Assembly: GCA_046719185.1 (NCBI GenBank)
Contig: JBDNDK010000091.1
Span: forward strand, 1-9,526
Source of the DNA: JBDNDK01 sp046719185
Lineage (GTDB): Bacteria; Armatimonadota; UBA5829
Length of the DNA stretch: 9,526 nucleotides
Direction: 5' to 3'
Shown: positions 1 through 6,413 of the stretch, piece after piece
How positions within the stretch are numbered: the first letter of the stretch is position 1
How the letters are laid out: every line of letters starts with the position of its first letter
Position numbers and translations under genes: made by a program
Notes under the pieces: model-generated
Seen by the model: the letters and a program-made list of their open reading frames with translations, nothing else
Told to the model about the DNA's origin: nothing
Databases searched by the model: none

Positions 1-1524
1 GTTGCCGCTGATATTATAGATCATTTTGAAAAAAGACAAGAAGCTTTTATTGGAAAAGCAATGATTGTGTGTATGAGCAGAAGAATTGCTGTTGAATTGT
101 ATGAAGAGATAATCAAAGTTAAGCCTAATTGGCATGATGATGACATGAAAAAAGGCGAAATAAAAGTTGTGATGACATCAAACAATTCAGATGACCCAAG
201 CTGGAATAAACACAAAACCTCAAAACAAAACAGAAAAGAAATCGGAGAAAGATTTAAAGATGTTAATGACCCTCTGAAATTGGTTATAGTTCGGGATATG
301 TGGCTTACAGGTTTTGATGTGCCATGTCTGCATACTATGTATGTTGATAAACCAATGAAAGGTCACAATCTAATGCAGGCAATAGCAAGAGTGAACCGTG
401 TATTTAAAGACAAACCCGGTGGATTGATTGTAGATTACATCGGTATAGCATCTGATTTGAAAACAGCACTTGCAACCTACACCGAAAGCGGCGGTAAAGG
501 CACACCTACCCTAGACCAAGCAGAAGCTGTGGCAACAATGCTTGAAAAGTTTGAAATGGTAGAGCAGATGTTTGATGGCTTTGATTATAAAAAGTTCTTT
601 GATGTGGATACAAATAAGAAATTAACTGTTCTATTAGAAGCTCAAGAATTTATATTAAATAAAGATCACCAATACAACCTAGATGATAAAGACAGCTTCA
701 AACATAGATTTATAAGACAAGTTACTATGTTGTCTCAATCCTTTGCTCTATCTGTTCCCCACCCTGAAGCACTTGCAATAAAAGGTCAAGTCGGCTTCTT
801 CCAAGCAGTGAAGGCTAGATTGGTAAAATTTGAAAAACCAACAAATGGTAATGGAAAGTCAAATGCTGAGATAGAATCAGCAATAAGACAAATTGTGGAC
901 AATGCTGTTGTTACTGATAAAGTGATAGATATTTTTGATGCTGCAGGAATACAAAAACCTGATATTTCTATATTGTCTGATGAATTTTTAGAAGATATCA
1001 AACATATGGAAAGAAAAAACCTTGCCCTTGAGCTGTTGAAAAAAATATTAAAAGATGAAATACAAAATAGGTCTAGAAAAAATTTGATTCAAAGCAAGAA
1101 GTTTTCAGAAATGTTGGATAATGCAATCAAAAGATATAATAACAATTTTGTAACCTCTATTGAAGTGCTTGAAGAGCTTATAAGGCTTGCAAAAGAAATG
1201 AAAGAAGCAGACAAAAGAGGTGATATATTAAATCTTTCTGAAGATGAATTGGCATTTTATGATGCATTAGCAAATAATCAGAGTGCAAGAGAAATACTTG
1301 AAGATAAACAGCTAGCTGTAATAGCTGTGGAAGTGTTTAATGGTGTTAGGAAAAATGCAACCATAGATTGGACACTGAAAGAAAGTGTGCGTGCTAAATT
1401 GCGTAGAGATGTGAAAAGAGTTCTAAACAAGCATGGCTACCCACCTGATATGCAGGCACTGGCTACAGAAAACATTTTAAAACAAGCTGAGCTTCTGGCA
1501 AGTGAGATTGTATTGACCCCTTAG
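1..1524 (+). CDS. hsdR: Type I restriction enzyme R subunit (HsdR), C-terminal part
   Basis: Partial gene: the reading frame is open from base 1, so the true start lies upstream and the ATG at 61 is internal. HsdR is the ATP-dependent translocase and endonuclease subunit of type I restriction-modification complexes and works with HsdM and HsdS, which are not in the window. The 507 visible residues hold the second RecA-like helicase domain. This includes the IVCMSRRIAVELY strand-helix (about bases 64-102), motif V-like TGFDVP (307-324) and motif VI-like QAIARVNR (376-399). After that comes the long helical C-terminal region typical of the HsdR C-terminal family (DUF3387-type), ending with a helix-rich segment containing RAKLRRDVKRVLNKHGYPPD. 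The nuclease and first helicase domains must lie off the edge. Codon use looks like its neighbours, and the frame is intact to its TAG. comEC starts 60 bp later in the same direction with no terminator between. Confidence 0.93.
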   Translation, partial: VAADIIDHFEKRQEAFIGKAMIVCMSRRIAVELYEEIIKVKPNWHDDDMKKGEIKVVMTSNNSDDPSWNKHKTSKQNRKEIGERFKDVNDPLKLVIVRDMWLTGFDVPCLHTMYVDKPMKGHNLMQAIARVNRVFKDKPGGLIVDYIGIASDLKTALATYTESGGKGTPTLDQAEAVATMLEKFEMVEQMFDGFDYKKFFDVDTNKKLTVLLEAQEFILNKDHQYNLDDKDSFKHRFIRQVTMLSQSFALSVPHPEALAIKGQVGFFQAVKARLVKFEKPTNGNGKSNAEIESAIRQIVDNAVVTDKVIDIFDAAGIQKPDISILSDEFLEDIKHMERKNLALELLKKILKDEIQNRSRKNLIQSKKFSEMLDNAIKRYNNNFVTSIEVLEELIRLAKEMKEADKRGDILNLSEDELAFYDALANNQSAREILEDKQLAVIAVEVFNGVRKNATIDWTLKESVRAKLRRDVKRVLNKHGYPPDMQALATENILKQAELLASEIVLTP

Positions 1525-1551
1525 ACTTATCAACCTCATCTTTGATATAAT
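1522..1551 (+). promoter_or_regulatory. Candidate extended -10 promoter for comEC
   Basis: A perfect TATAAT hexamer (1546-1551) is preceded by TG one base upstream (TGaTATAAT from 1543), the extended -10 configuration. A weak -35 (TAGACT, 1522-1527) sits 18 bp upstream and overlaps the hsdR stop codon. A transcript would start near 1558, ahead of the comEC ribosome site GGGAG (1571-1575). It could let comEC be expressed apart from hsdR. AT-rich DNA produces such hexamers by chance, so this is a candidate only. Confidence 0.45.
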
Positions 1552-1584
1552 TCCAGATAGTTTGGAGTGTGGGAGATTGTGTGA

Positions 1585-3996
1585 ATGCCTCACTATAAGA
1601 TGGCTTTGCTGGCTGTTTGCTATGCTTTGGGAATTGTGATTGCTGAATTATTTGCTATCCCTGCCCTATTGGTTATCACTGCTGTTCTCATCATTGCTTC
1701 AATTATCATATTCCCCAAAAAATTATATACTGCAATTATATTATCTGCCCTGCTGATGATAACTGCTGGAGTTAGATATATTTCTTCCACCACTCCATCA
1801 AATAATGACATTCTCTTTTTTATCCCAGAAAAACCTGAAGCTGTGAGAGGAATTGTATCCACAGACTTTGAGCCTTCTGGAAACAAATTGATGTTCACTC
1901 TCAAAACTGAAAAAGTGAAGATTGATAATAAATGGCATAAAGCTGATGGATATGTGATGGCTTCCTGCTATGTGAACCCCAGAGAGATAGAAAACTTCAC
2001 TTATGGAAGAGAAGTAACTATATTAACTACTCCATATATCCCAAGTGACCCATCAAACCTTGAGCCATTTTCATGGAAACAATATCTCAGAAAAAAAGGC
2101 ATCTATACCTGCATTTCAATTAAATCTGCAGATGATGTGATTGTTCACAAAAGCATTAAAGCCAACCCACTTATAAAGTTTTCTTTGATGATTAAAGAGA
2201 AAATATATGGTGCAATAATTAGCAACCATAACCAAGAATCTGGTTCACTCATTGCAGGAATGGTGTTAGGCAGCTATTCTTATCTACCTCAAAAGACACT
2301 TGATGATTTCACCCATACAGGCACACTCCATCTCCTGGCAGCATCAGGATTTAATTGTGCAGTGTTAATATTTACTCTTCTTCCTATACTAAAATGGCTG
2401 AGATTAAAACCCATATTGCAGACTGCAATTCTTATATTGGCTCTGTATGTTTATCTATTTATTGTAGGACCAAAAGCATCTATAGTTAGAGCAACTATAA
2501 TGGCTAGTATGATTTTATTAGCAATGCCTCTATCTAGAGTTGCTCATATGAAAAATATCTTCTTTGCCTCAGCTCTCGTAATATTGATTATTAGACCAAG
2601 TGATATTTTTGATGTAGGCTTTCAGTTATCATTTTTAGCAGTATGGGCATTGATTAGTATAATTCCTGTATTTGAAATACTATTTGAAAAAAGAAAAAAT
2701 CAAGCATTGATTGCTCAGCCAAAATCTTTTGATGAAAGACTTGTAAACTTTTATGAATTCAGGAAGTCAGAAATTGTAAATGTAGCTTTAGGTAGTTTTG
2801 TGATTAGTTTAATGACTTCTCCATTAGTTGCTTACCATTTTAATTATTTTTCTTTTGTATCTATACCGGCTAATGTGGCTGTTTTATTCAGTGTGCCAGT
2901 AGTTTTTGCAGTTGGATGTCTTGATGCATTTTTTGTAAACTTTCCTATTATCAACAGCATTTTAGGCTTTGTTGGAGATATTGCATGCAATATAATGATG
3001 GCTATTCTTGATTTTCTAGGCAATAGAAGCTGGACTTATGTGTCTGTTCCATCACCAAATATATTTGTCCTTGGAGGATATTTTATATTGCTGTCTGTTG
3101 CGATAAATTATGCAGCAAAGAAACATAAACTTAGCTATGTGTTTGCTGTGTTTTTGATTCTTTCAACTCTTTTCTGGTGGCAATCCTCCACAAAAGCATC
3201 AGAGCTGTCTGTTGCATTTCTTGATGTTGGAACTGGTCAATGTGTGGTTGTGCATACTCCAAATGGGAAAGTGATGGTGGTTGACTGTGGTTCATCAGAT
3301 TGGAAAGAACCTAAAAAATTAGCCAGAAAAGTAGTTGCACCATATATCAGCAGGTTAGGAAAAGATGAAATAGATATTGCTGTAATCACTCACCCAGATG
3401 CAGACCATATAAATGCCTTTGAAGAACTATTCAAAATCAAAAAGCCTAAGGTTGTTCTTGACTCAGGATATTCTCATCCATCACCAATCTATATAAGCCT
3501 ATTAGAATCTCTAAGGAGATATAACATAAAATATAAGCTGGCAAATAAGGGGCAAATGATAAAACTTGATGATGATGTGTCTGCCAAGATACTTCATCCA
3601 AATAATAATGCAGCATACTCAGACCCAAATAATTCATCTATTGTTATGAGATTAGAATGTAAAAATATTAGTTTTATGCTCACTGGTGATGCTGAACAAG
3701 ATGATGAATTTCAGATACTCAGAGAATTTCCTGATGTGAAATCTGATGTTTTGTTGGTTGGTCATCATGGCTCAAAAAGCAGTACAAGCTATGCGTGGTT
3801 AAATAGAGTAAAGCCTTCTATTGCAGTGATATCAGCAGGAAAGAAATATGATCATCCATCAAGAGAAGTTTTGGATAAACTAAAAGCTTATAATTGCAAG
3901 GTTTACAACACAAGCAGAAATGGCGGAATAGTGATTTCAACTGATGGATTGAACTTAAAAGTAAAGAAACCCAAAAAATATTCAATAATTTACTAG
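1585..3996 (+). CDS. comEC: ComEC/Rec2-family DNA internalization protein
   Basis: 803 residues, a normal length for a full three-domain ComEC, the inner-membrane channel that passes single-stranded DNA into the cytoplasm during natural transformation. Residues about 5-65 contain hydrophobic membrane segments. About 70-190 match the soluble OB-fold (DUF4131) domain. About 205-535 form the multi-spanning Competence domain, with the hallmark region LHLLAASGFNCAVL (248-261) and GFQLSFLAVWAL (345-356). About 540-800 form a metallo-beta-lactamase-like domain: DVGTGQC (547-553), VVDCG (565-569), HPDADH (603-608), TGDAE (700-704) and HHGSKSS (727-733). These are the expected metal-ligand motifs; this domain is thought to degrade the non-imported strand. 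The start is set by GGGAG at 1571-1575, nine bases before ATG, with an in-frame stop immediately upstream. No other competence gene is visible, so transformability cannot be concluded. Confidence 0.95.
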   Translation: MPHYKMALLAVCYALGIVIAELFAIPALLVITAVLIIASIIIFPKKLYTAIILSALLMITAGVRYISSTTPSNNDILFFIPEKPEAVRGIVSTDFEPSGNKLMFTLKTEKVKIDNKWHKADGYVMASCYVNPREIENFTYGREVTILTTPYIPSDPSNLEPFSWKQYLRKKGIYTCISIKSADDVIVHKSIKANPLIKFSLMIKEKIYGAIISNHNQESGSLIAGMVLGSYSYLPQKTLDDFTHTGTLHLLAASGFNCAVLIFTLLPILKWLRLKPILQTAILILALYVYLFIVGPKASIVRATIMASMILLAMPLSRVAHMKNIFFASALVILIIRPSDIFDVGFQLSFLAVWALISIIPVFEILFEKRKNQALIAQPKSFDERLVNFYEFRKSEIVNVALGSFVISLMTSPLVAYHFNYFSFVSIPANVAVLFSVPVVFAVGCLDAFFVNFPIINSILGFVGDIACNIMMAILDFLGNRSWTYVSVPSPNIFVLGGYFILLSVAINYAAKKHKLSYVFAVFLILSTLFWWQSSTKASELSVAFLDVGTGQCVVVHTPNGKVMVVDCGSSDWKEPKKLARKVVAPYISRLGKDEIDIAVITHPDADHINAFEELFKIKKPKVVLDSGYSHPSPIYISLLESLRRYNIKYKLANKGQMIKLDDDVSAKILHPNNNAAYSDPNNSSIVMRLECKNISFMLTGDAEQDDEFQILREFPDVKSDVLLVGHHGSKSSTSYAWLNRVKPSIAVISAGKKYDHPSREVLDKLKAYNCKVYNTSRNGGIVISTDGLNLKVKKPKKYSIIY

Positions 3997-4027
3997 CAAA
4001 TATGTAATAATTACTTAATTCTTTTCC

Positions 4028-4057
4028 TTCACAAGGCATAATAATATTAGGAATAAT
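4028..4057 (+). promoter_or_regulatory. Candidate promoter of the parB-like gene
   Basis: TTCACA (4028-4033; five of six bases match TTGACA), an 18-bp spacer, and AATAAT (4052-4057; five of six match TATAAT). Transcription would begin near 4064, about 20 bases before the ATG at 4085. The spacer and -10 coincide with the inverted repeat at 4034-4064. Both hexamers are imperfect in an AT-rich region, so this is moderate evidence. Confidence 0.45.
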
Positions 4058-4064
4058 TATGCCT
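4034..4064. promoter_or_regulatory. 9-bp inverted repeat, candidate operator of the parB-like gene
   Basis: Arms AGGCATAAT (4034-4042) and ATTATGCCT (4056-4064) are perfect reverse complements separated by 13 bases. The arm centres are 22 bp apart, about two DNA turns, which suits a dimeric DNA-binding protein on one face. The repeat lies between the candidate -35 and the start site. No T-run follows the right arm, so an intrinsic terminator for comEC is unlikely. An mRNA hairpin is also possible. The same 9-mer half-site recurs at 5345-5353. The identity of any binding protein is inference; autoregulation by the adjacent ParB-like protein is the obvious candidate. Confidence 0.5.
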
Positions 4065-4084
4065 AGCAAGGAGTTTTACATAAA

Positions 4085-5245
4085 ATGTCAGAGATGAGAA
4101 ATCTCGAAATCAGCAAAATCACACCAGCTGCAGATCAACCACGGAAAGATTTTGATCAAGGTAAGTTGCTAGAATTAGCAATGTCAATTAGAGAAAGAGG
4201 CGTGCTTGAGCCCATAGTTGTCCGTCCTATTGGAGAGGATAAATATGAAATAGTTATGGGTGAAAGAAGATGGCGTGCATCACAACTAGCTGGTCTTAAC
4301 ACAATTCCTGCTGTTATCCGTGAATTGAGTGATGAAGAATCCAGCACAGATGCTCTGTTGGAAAACTTCCAAAGAGAAGACCTTAATCCTGTAGAGAGAG
4401 CTAGAGCTATAAAAAAACTGCTCAGTTTTATGTCGTGGGAACAGTGTCTAAAAACTCTTGGTGTTGCAGATTCTACAATGAGAAGGTATGTTGATTTATT
4501 AGACCTGCCTGAATCTATTCTTGATGAATTAGTTAGAAAACCTGCTGAAAATGAAGGAGATTTCCTTGAAGGTCATGCTTATGTTCTAAGACAACTTAAT
4601 GGTAAACCTAGCATTCAATTAAGATTGGCAAAAAAAGTCAGAGCAGAAAAGCTTTCAATAGAAGACCTAAAAAAAGTCATAGCTGCAATATTGGAAGTTC
4701 CTGATAAAACTGAAGCATTTTTGAGAGTGCCTCTCAATGTGACAGAAGAAATTTTAAGAAGTCTTGCAAGAGAGCAGAAGAAGAAAAAACCCTATCAGCC
4801 AAAAACTGCTCAAGACCATCTAAAAGCACTACAGAAAGTTTGCACAGGTGTGCTGGATTTATTAGATGATAGAGCAGCACAATATCTTGATCCTATTGAA
4901 TTAAATCAAATGCTTAGCTCGACTGCAGATCTTGCAGCACAGTTGACAAAGTTCAACAAAGTGATGAGAGAAACCCTACAAAAAGTGGATAAAGATTTTA
5001 AGGAGACTTATGTTCACTGTGCATTATGCGGGAGAATTGAACTTGTTGGCTCACTTAGATGCAGTGTTTGCTGGACAATATTAAAAAGATGCCTTGATTG
5101 TGATAACTATGATCAAAGCTATCAAAAATGCACAAAGACAGGTTATCAAATATTTATGTCTGATGCAGAAAACCCTGAGGAAGAATCACTTTCCTACAAA
5201 TGCGAACACTACACACCGAAGTTTGATGTGGAAGCCGCAGCTTAA
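4085..5245 (+). CDS. ParB/Spo0J-family protein with cysteine-rich C-terminal tail
   Basis: 386 residues. Residues about 5-80 are the ParB N-terminal (ParB/Srx, CTPase) fold, with QPRKDF (18-23), the EPIVVRP strand (42-48) and the box GERRWRAS (59-66). ENFQREDLNPVERA (93-106) is the third nucleotide-site motif. Residues about 107-145 form a helix-turn-helix (SWEQCLKTLGVADSTMRRYV) followed by helical DNA-binding structure to about 235, including a basic stretch QKKKKPYQPK (231-240). The tail is unusual: CxxC at 312-315, 326-329 and 336-339, plus Cys348 and Cys373, suggesting one or two zinc sites in place of the standard ParB dimerisation end. No parA adjoins it and the neighbours are not replication genes, so this may be an accessory or regulatory ParB rather than the chromosome-partition protein. 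The start follows AAGGAG (4068-4073), 11 bases upstream. An intrinsic terminator follows. Confidence 0.88.
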   Translation: MSEMRNLEISKITPAADQPRKDFDQGKLLELAMSIRERGVLEPIVVRPIGEDKYEIVMGERRWRASQLAGLNTIPAVIRELSDEESSTDALLENFQREDLNPVERARAIKKLLSFMSWEQCLKTLGVADSTMRRYVDLLDLPESILDELVRKPAENEGDFLEGHAYVLRQLNGKPSIQLRLAKKVRAEKLSIEDLKKVIAAILEVPDKTEAFLRVPLNVTEEILRSLAREQKKKKPYQPKTAQDHLKALQKVCTGVLDLLDDRAAQYLDPIELNQMLSSTADLAAQLTKFNKVMRETLQKVDKDFKETYVHCALCGRIELVGSLRCSVCWTILKRCLDCDNYDQSYQKCTKTGYQIFMSDAENPEEESLSYKCEHYTPKFDVEAAA

Positions 5246-5273
5246 ATAGTATTTTAATTTAATGCATATTCAT

Positions 5274-5304
5274 AAGGCAGGTTAATCACAACCTGCCTTT
5301 TTTT
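5274..5304 (+). terminator. Intrinsic terminator after the parB-like gene
   Basis: A perfect 10-bp stem, AAGGCAGGTT (5274-5283) with AACCTGCCTT (5290-5299), closes a six-base loop (AATCAC). It runs into seven consecutive T residues (5298-5304). It lies 28 bases after the parB-like stop codon and should insulate the glnR-like gene downstream. It is the strongest terminator in the window. Confidence 0.93.
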
Positions 5305-5577
5305 ATGTAACTTATTTTAATTTACTTCCAAATCATATCATTATAGGCATAATCAAAACTCTTTTTATTGTATTTGATCCTCATTAGTCTTCTTTGTGAA
5401 TGATAAAGATTCTTAATACTTTTCTATCAACATTAAACTTTCAAGTAAGAAATATTTAATTAACAATCTAGCAAATCAAGAGAAATCTGAATTGTCTAAT
5501 ATATTTATAGTAAAATGCATATTTATATTCATAATAAATAAATTATATACAAATTTAAATTATTTATTCTATTACAC
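5305..5577. other. AT-rich gene-free stretch upstream of the glnR-like promoter
   Basis: No convincing coding frame, tRNA or structured RNA was seen. Two things stand out. One is an isolated copy of AGGCATAAT (5345-5353), the same 9-mer as the arms of the inverted repeat at 4034-4064, here inside a small ATTATaggcATAAT dyad (5340-5353). The other is an extremely A/T-rich run of A and T tracts at about 5494-5574, directly upstream of the -35 at 5578. That run could act as an UP-like element or a bent segment. Neither role is proven. Confidence 0.5.
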
Positions 5578-5606
5578 TGGACACATAGATGGAAGCTGCC
5601 TATAAT
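5578..5606 (+). promoter_or_regulatory. Sigma70-type promoter of the glnR-like gene
   Basis: TGGACA (5578-5583, five of six matches to TTGACA), an exact 17-bp spacer and a perfect TATAAT (5601-5606), with a strongly A/T-rich region upstream. The predicted start is near 5613. The promoter covers the first in-frame ATG (5589), so that ATG would not be in the message. This argues for the downstream start at 5646. Confidence 0.75.
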
Positions 5607-5625
5607 AATCAAAATAGTGGAGCAC

Positions 5626-5630
5626 GGAGG
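5626..5630 (+). promoter_or_regulatory. Ribosome-binding sequence ahead of the glnR-like gene
   Basis: GGAGG lies within the predicted leader, 15 bases before the ATG at 5646. The spacing is longer than usual, and no other in-frame start codon lies between. The ATG at 5589 has only a weak GGA (5579-5581), which would sit within the -35 box. Confidence 0.45.
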
Positions 5631-5645
5631 CTTCTTGTAAACTCT

Positions 5646-6314
5646 ATGGCAAGAATTCTCGTTTTAGGCAAAAGTGAAAGAGACCTTTCCAGCATTGCTG
5701 CTACAGTTGCTGGTATGAGTCATTTTGTCACCTCTGGTTGGGATCTTGATTCTCTTTCAAATGCAGTTGCCAATGGCAGTCCTGATATTGTGATGATAGA
5801 TCTCAGAAGTGGTGAAGGTGCTCTGGATTATGCAAAAGATTTAATTGCAAACTATGATCAAGTTGCACAATCTCCTAGACTGGTAGTTGTGGAATCAACA
5901 AATCTTGATGGACTGCAATCCAAATATATTGATGATTTTATCTTATCTCCATTTGATACTTCAGAGCTTACTTTAAGAATTGTAAGACTTCTTGCGAAGA
6001 GTCAAAAGCTAAAAGGTGGTAAACTAATCACTGCTGAGGGTCTTGTGATTGATACTGAAAGCTTTGAAGTTACTGTGGATTCTAGACAACTATCCCTTAC
6101 ATTCAAAGAATTTGAGCTTTTAAGATTTTTAGCTGCCCATAGAGGAAGAGTGCACACAAGAGAGGCATTACTTAATCAAGTATGGGGATATGAATATTTT
6201 GGTGGTCTGAGAACTGTTGATGTGCATGTGAGAAGAATTAGAGCAAAACTTGGTGCAAAGCATGAAAATCTGATTCAAACAGTTCATGGTGTGGGATATA
6301 AATTTACTGGATAA
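5646..6314 (+). CDS. glnR: GlnR-like atypical OmpR-family response regulator
   Basis: 222 residues from ATG 5646. An in-frame ATG at 5589 would add 19 residues but lies inside the predicted promoter. Residues 1-115 have the receiver fold (ARILVLGKS, then IVMIDLRSG, then LVVVEST, then DDFILSPFDTSEL). The acidic pair after strand 1 is K9-S10 and the conserved lysine after strand 5 is Ser101. Only the phosphoacceptor-position Asp52 remains, so ordinary phosphotransfer is unlikely. Residues about 125-222 are the winged-helix DNA-binding domain, with LTFKEFELLRFLAAHRGRV and the recognition-helix region FGGLRTVDVHVRRIRAKLG. This closely resembles, from memory, actinobacterial GlnR, the orphan nitrogen regulator with a degenerate receiver, more than PhoP or MtrA. 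No histidine kinase is adjacent. glnA, the classic GlnR target, follows directly. The family call is strong; the exact ortholog name is inferred. Confidence 0.82.
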   Translation: MARILVLGKSERDLSSIAATVAGMSHFVTSGWDLDSLSNAVANGSPDIVMIDLRSGEGALDYAKDLIANYDQVAQSPRLVVVESTNLDGLQSKYIDDFILSPFDTSELTLRIVRLLAKSQKLKGGKLITAEGLVIDTESFEVTVDSRQLSLTFKEFELLRFLAAHRGRVHTREALLNQVWGYEYFGGLRTVDVHVRRIRAKLGAKHENLIQTVHGVGYKFTG

Positions 6315-6342
6315 AATAGTGCAATAGATGATTAAATTGCAT

Positions 6343-6358
6343 GAAACAATTTAGAAAC
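6343..6358 (+). promoter_or_regulatory. 11-bp-spaced GAAAC repeat, candidate GlnR-type operator for glnA
   Basis: GAAAC at 6343-6347 and GAAAC at 6354-6358 are separated by exactly six bases, an 11-bp period. OmpR-family dimers bind head-to-tail repeats of about this period, and the actinobacterial GlnR box is built from GTnAC and GAAAC elements each separated by six bases. The repeat overlaps where the glnA -35 should be. TTGCAT occurs on both sides (6337-6342 and 6362-6367). Binding by the upstream-encoded regulator is inference. Confidence 0.6.
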
Positions 6359-6373
6359 ATTTTGCATAGATAA

Positions 6374-6379
6374 TATAAT
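6374..6379 (+). promoter_or_regulatory. glnA -10 box (TATAAT) without a good -35
   Basis: A perfect TATAAT with no convincing -35: the position 17 bp upstream reads TTAGAA (6351-6356) and lies within the GAAAC repeat. A good -10 with a poor -35 overlapped by an activator site is typical of class II activation by OmpR/PhoB-type factors. The predicted start is near 6386, which would exclude the ATG at 6387 as a practical start codon. Confidence 0.6.
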
Positions 6380-6401
6380 AAGTGTAATGATTTTATACCT
6401 T

Positions 6402-6406
6402 GGAGG
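6402..6406 (+). promoter_or_regulatory. Ribosome-binding site that sets the glnA TTG start
   Basis: GGAGG is followed after seven bases by TTG at 6414. No Shine-Dalgarno-like sequence precedes the in-frame ATG at 6387, which would place GGAGG inside the coding region. The TTG start also gives the usual family length. Confidence 0.85.
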
Positions 6407-6413
6407 TTTTATT

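Noticed and set aside
61..63. ATG as the start of the restriction-subunit gene
   Set aside because: The frame is open to base 1 and the upstream residues (DIIDHFEKRQEAFIGKA) fit HsdR, so the gene is cut by the window edge.
4034..4064. Intrinsic terminator for comEC
   Set aside because: The stem is AT-rich and no T-run follows the right arm; the position over the candidate parB-like promoter suits an operator better.
3818..4069. Minus-strand reading frame overlapping the comEC end
   Set aside because: It lies opposite a well-supported gene and its cysteine- and leucine-rich translation resembles no family I know; it is most likely a shadow frame.
5305..5577. Small RNA, tRNA or small protein in the gene-free stretch
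   Set aside because: No cloverleaf, no GC-rich stem with a T-run beyond the parB-like terminator, and no frame with a ribosome site were found; an AT-rich sRNA cannot be excluded.
6387..6389. ATG as the glnA start
   Set aside because: It has no ribosome site, would lie at the predicted transcript start, and adds nine hydrophobic residues; GGAGG points to TTG at 6414.
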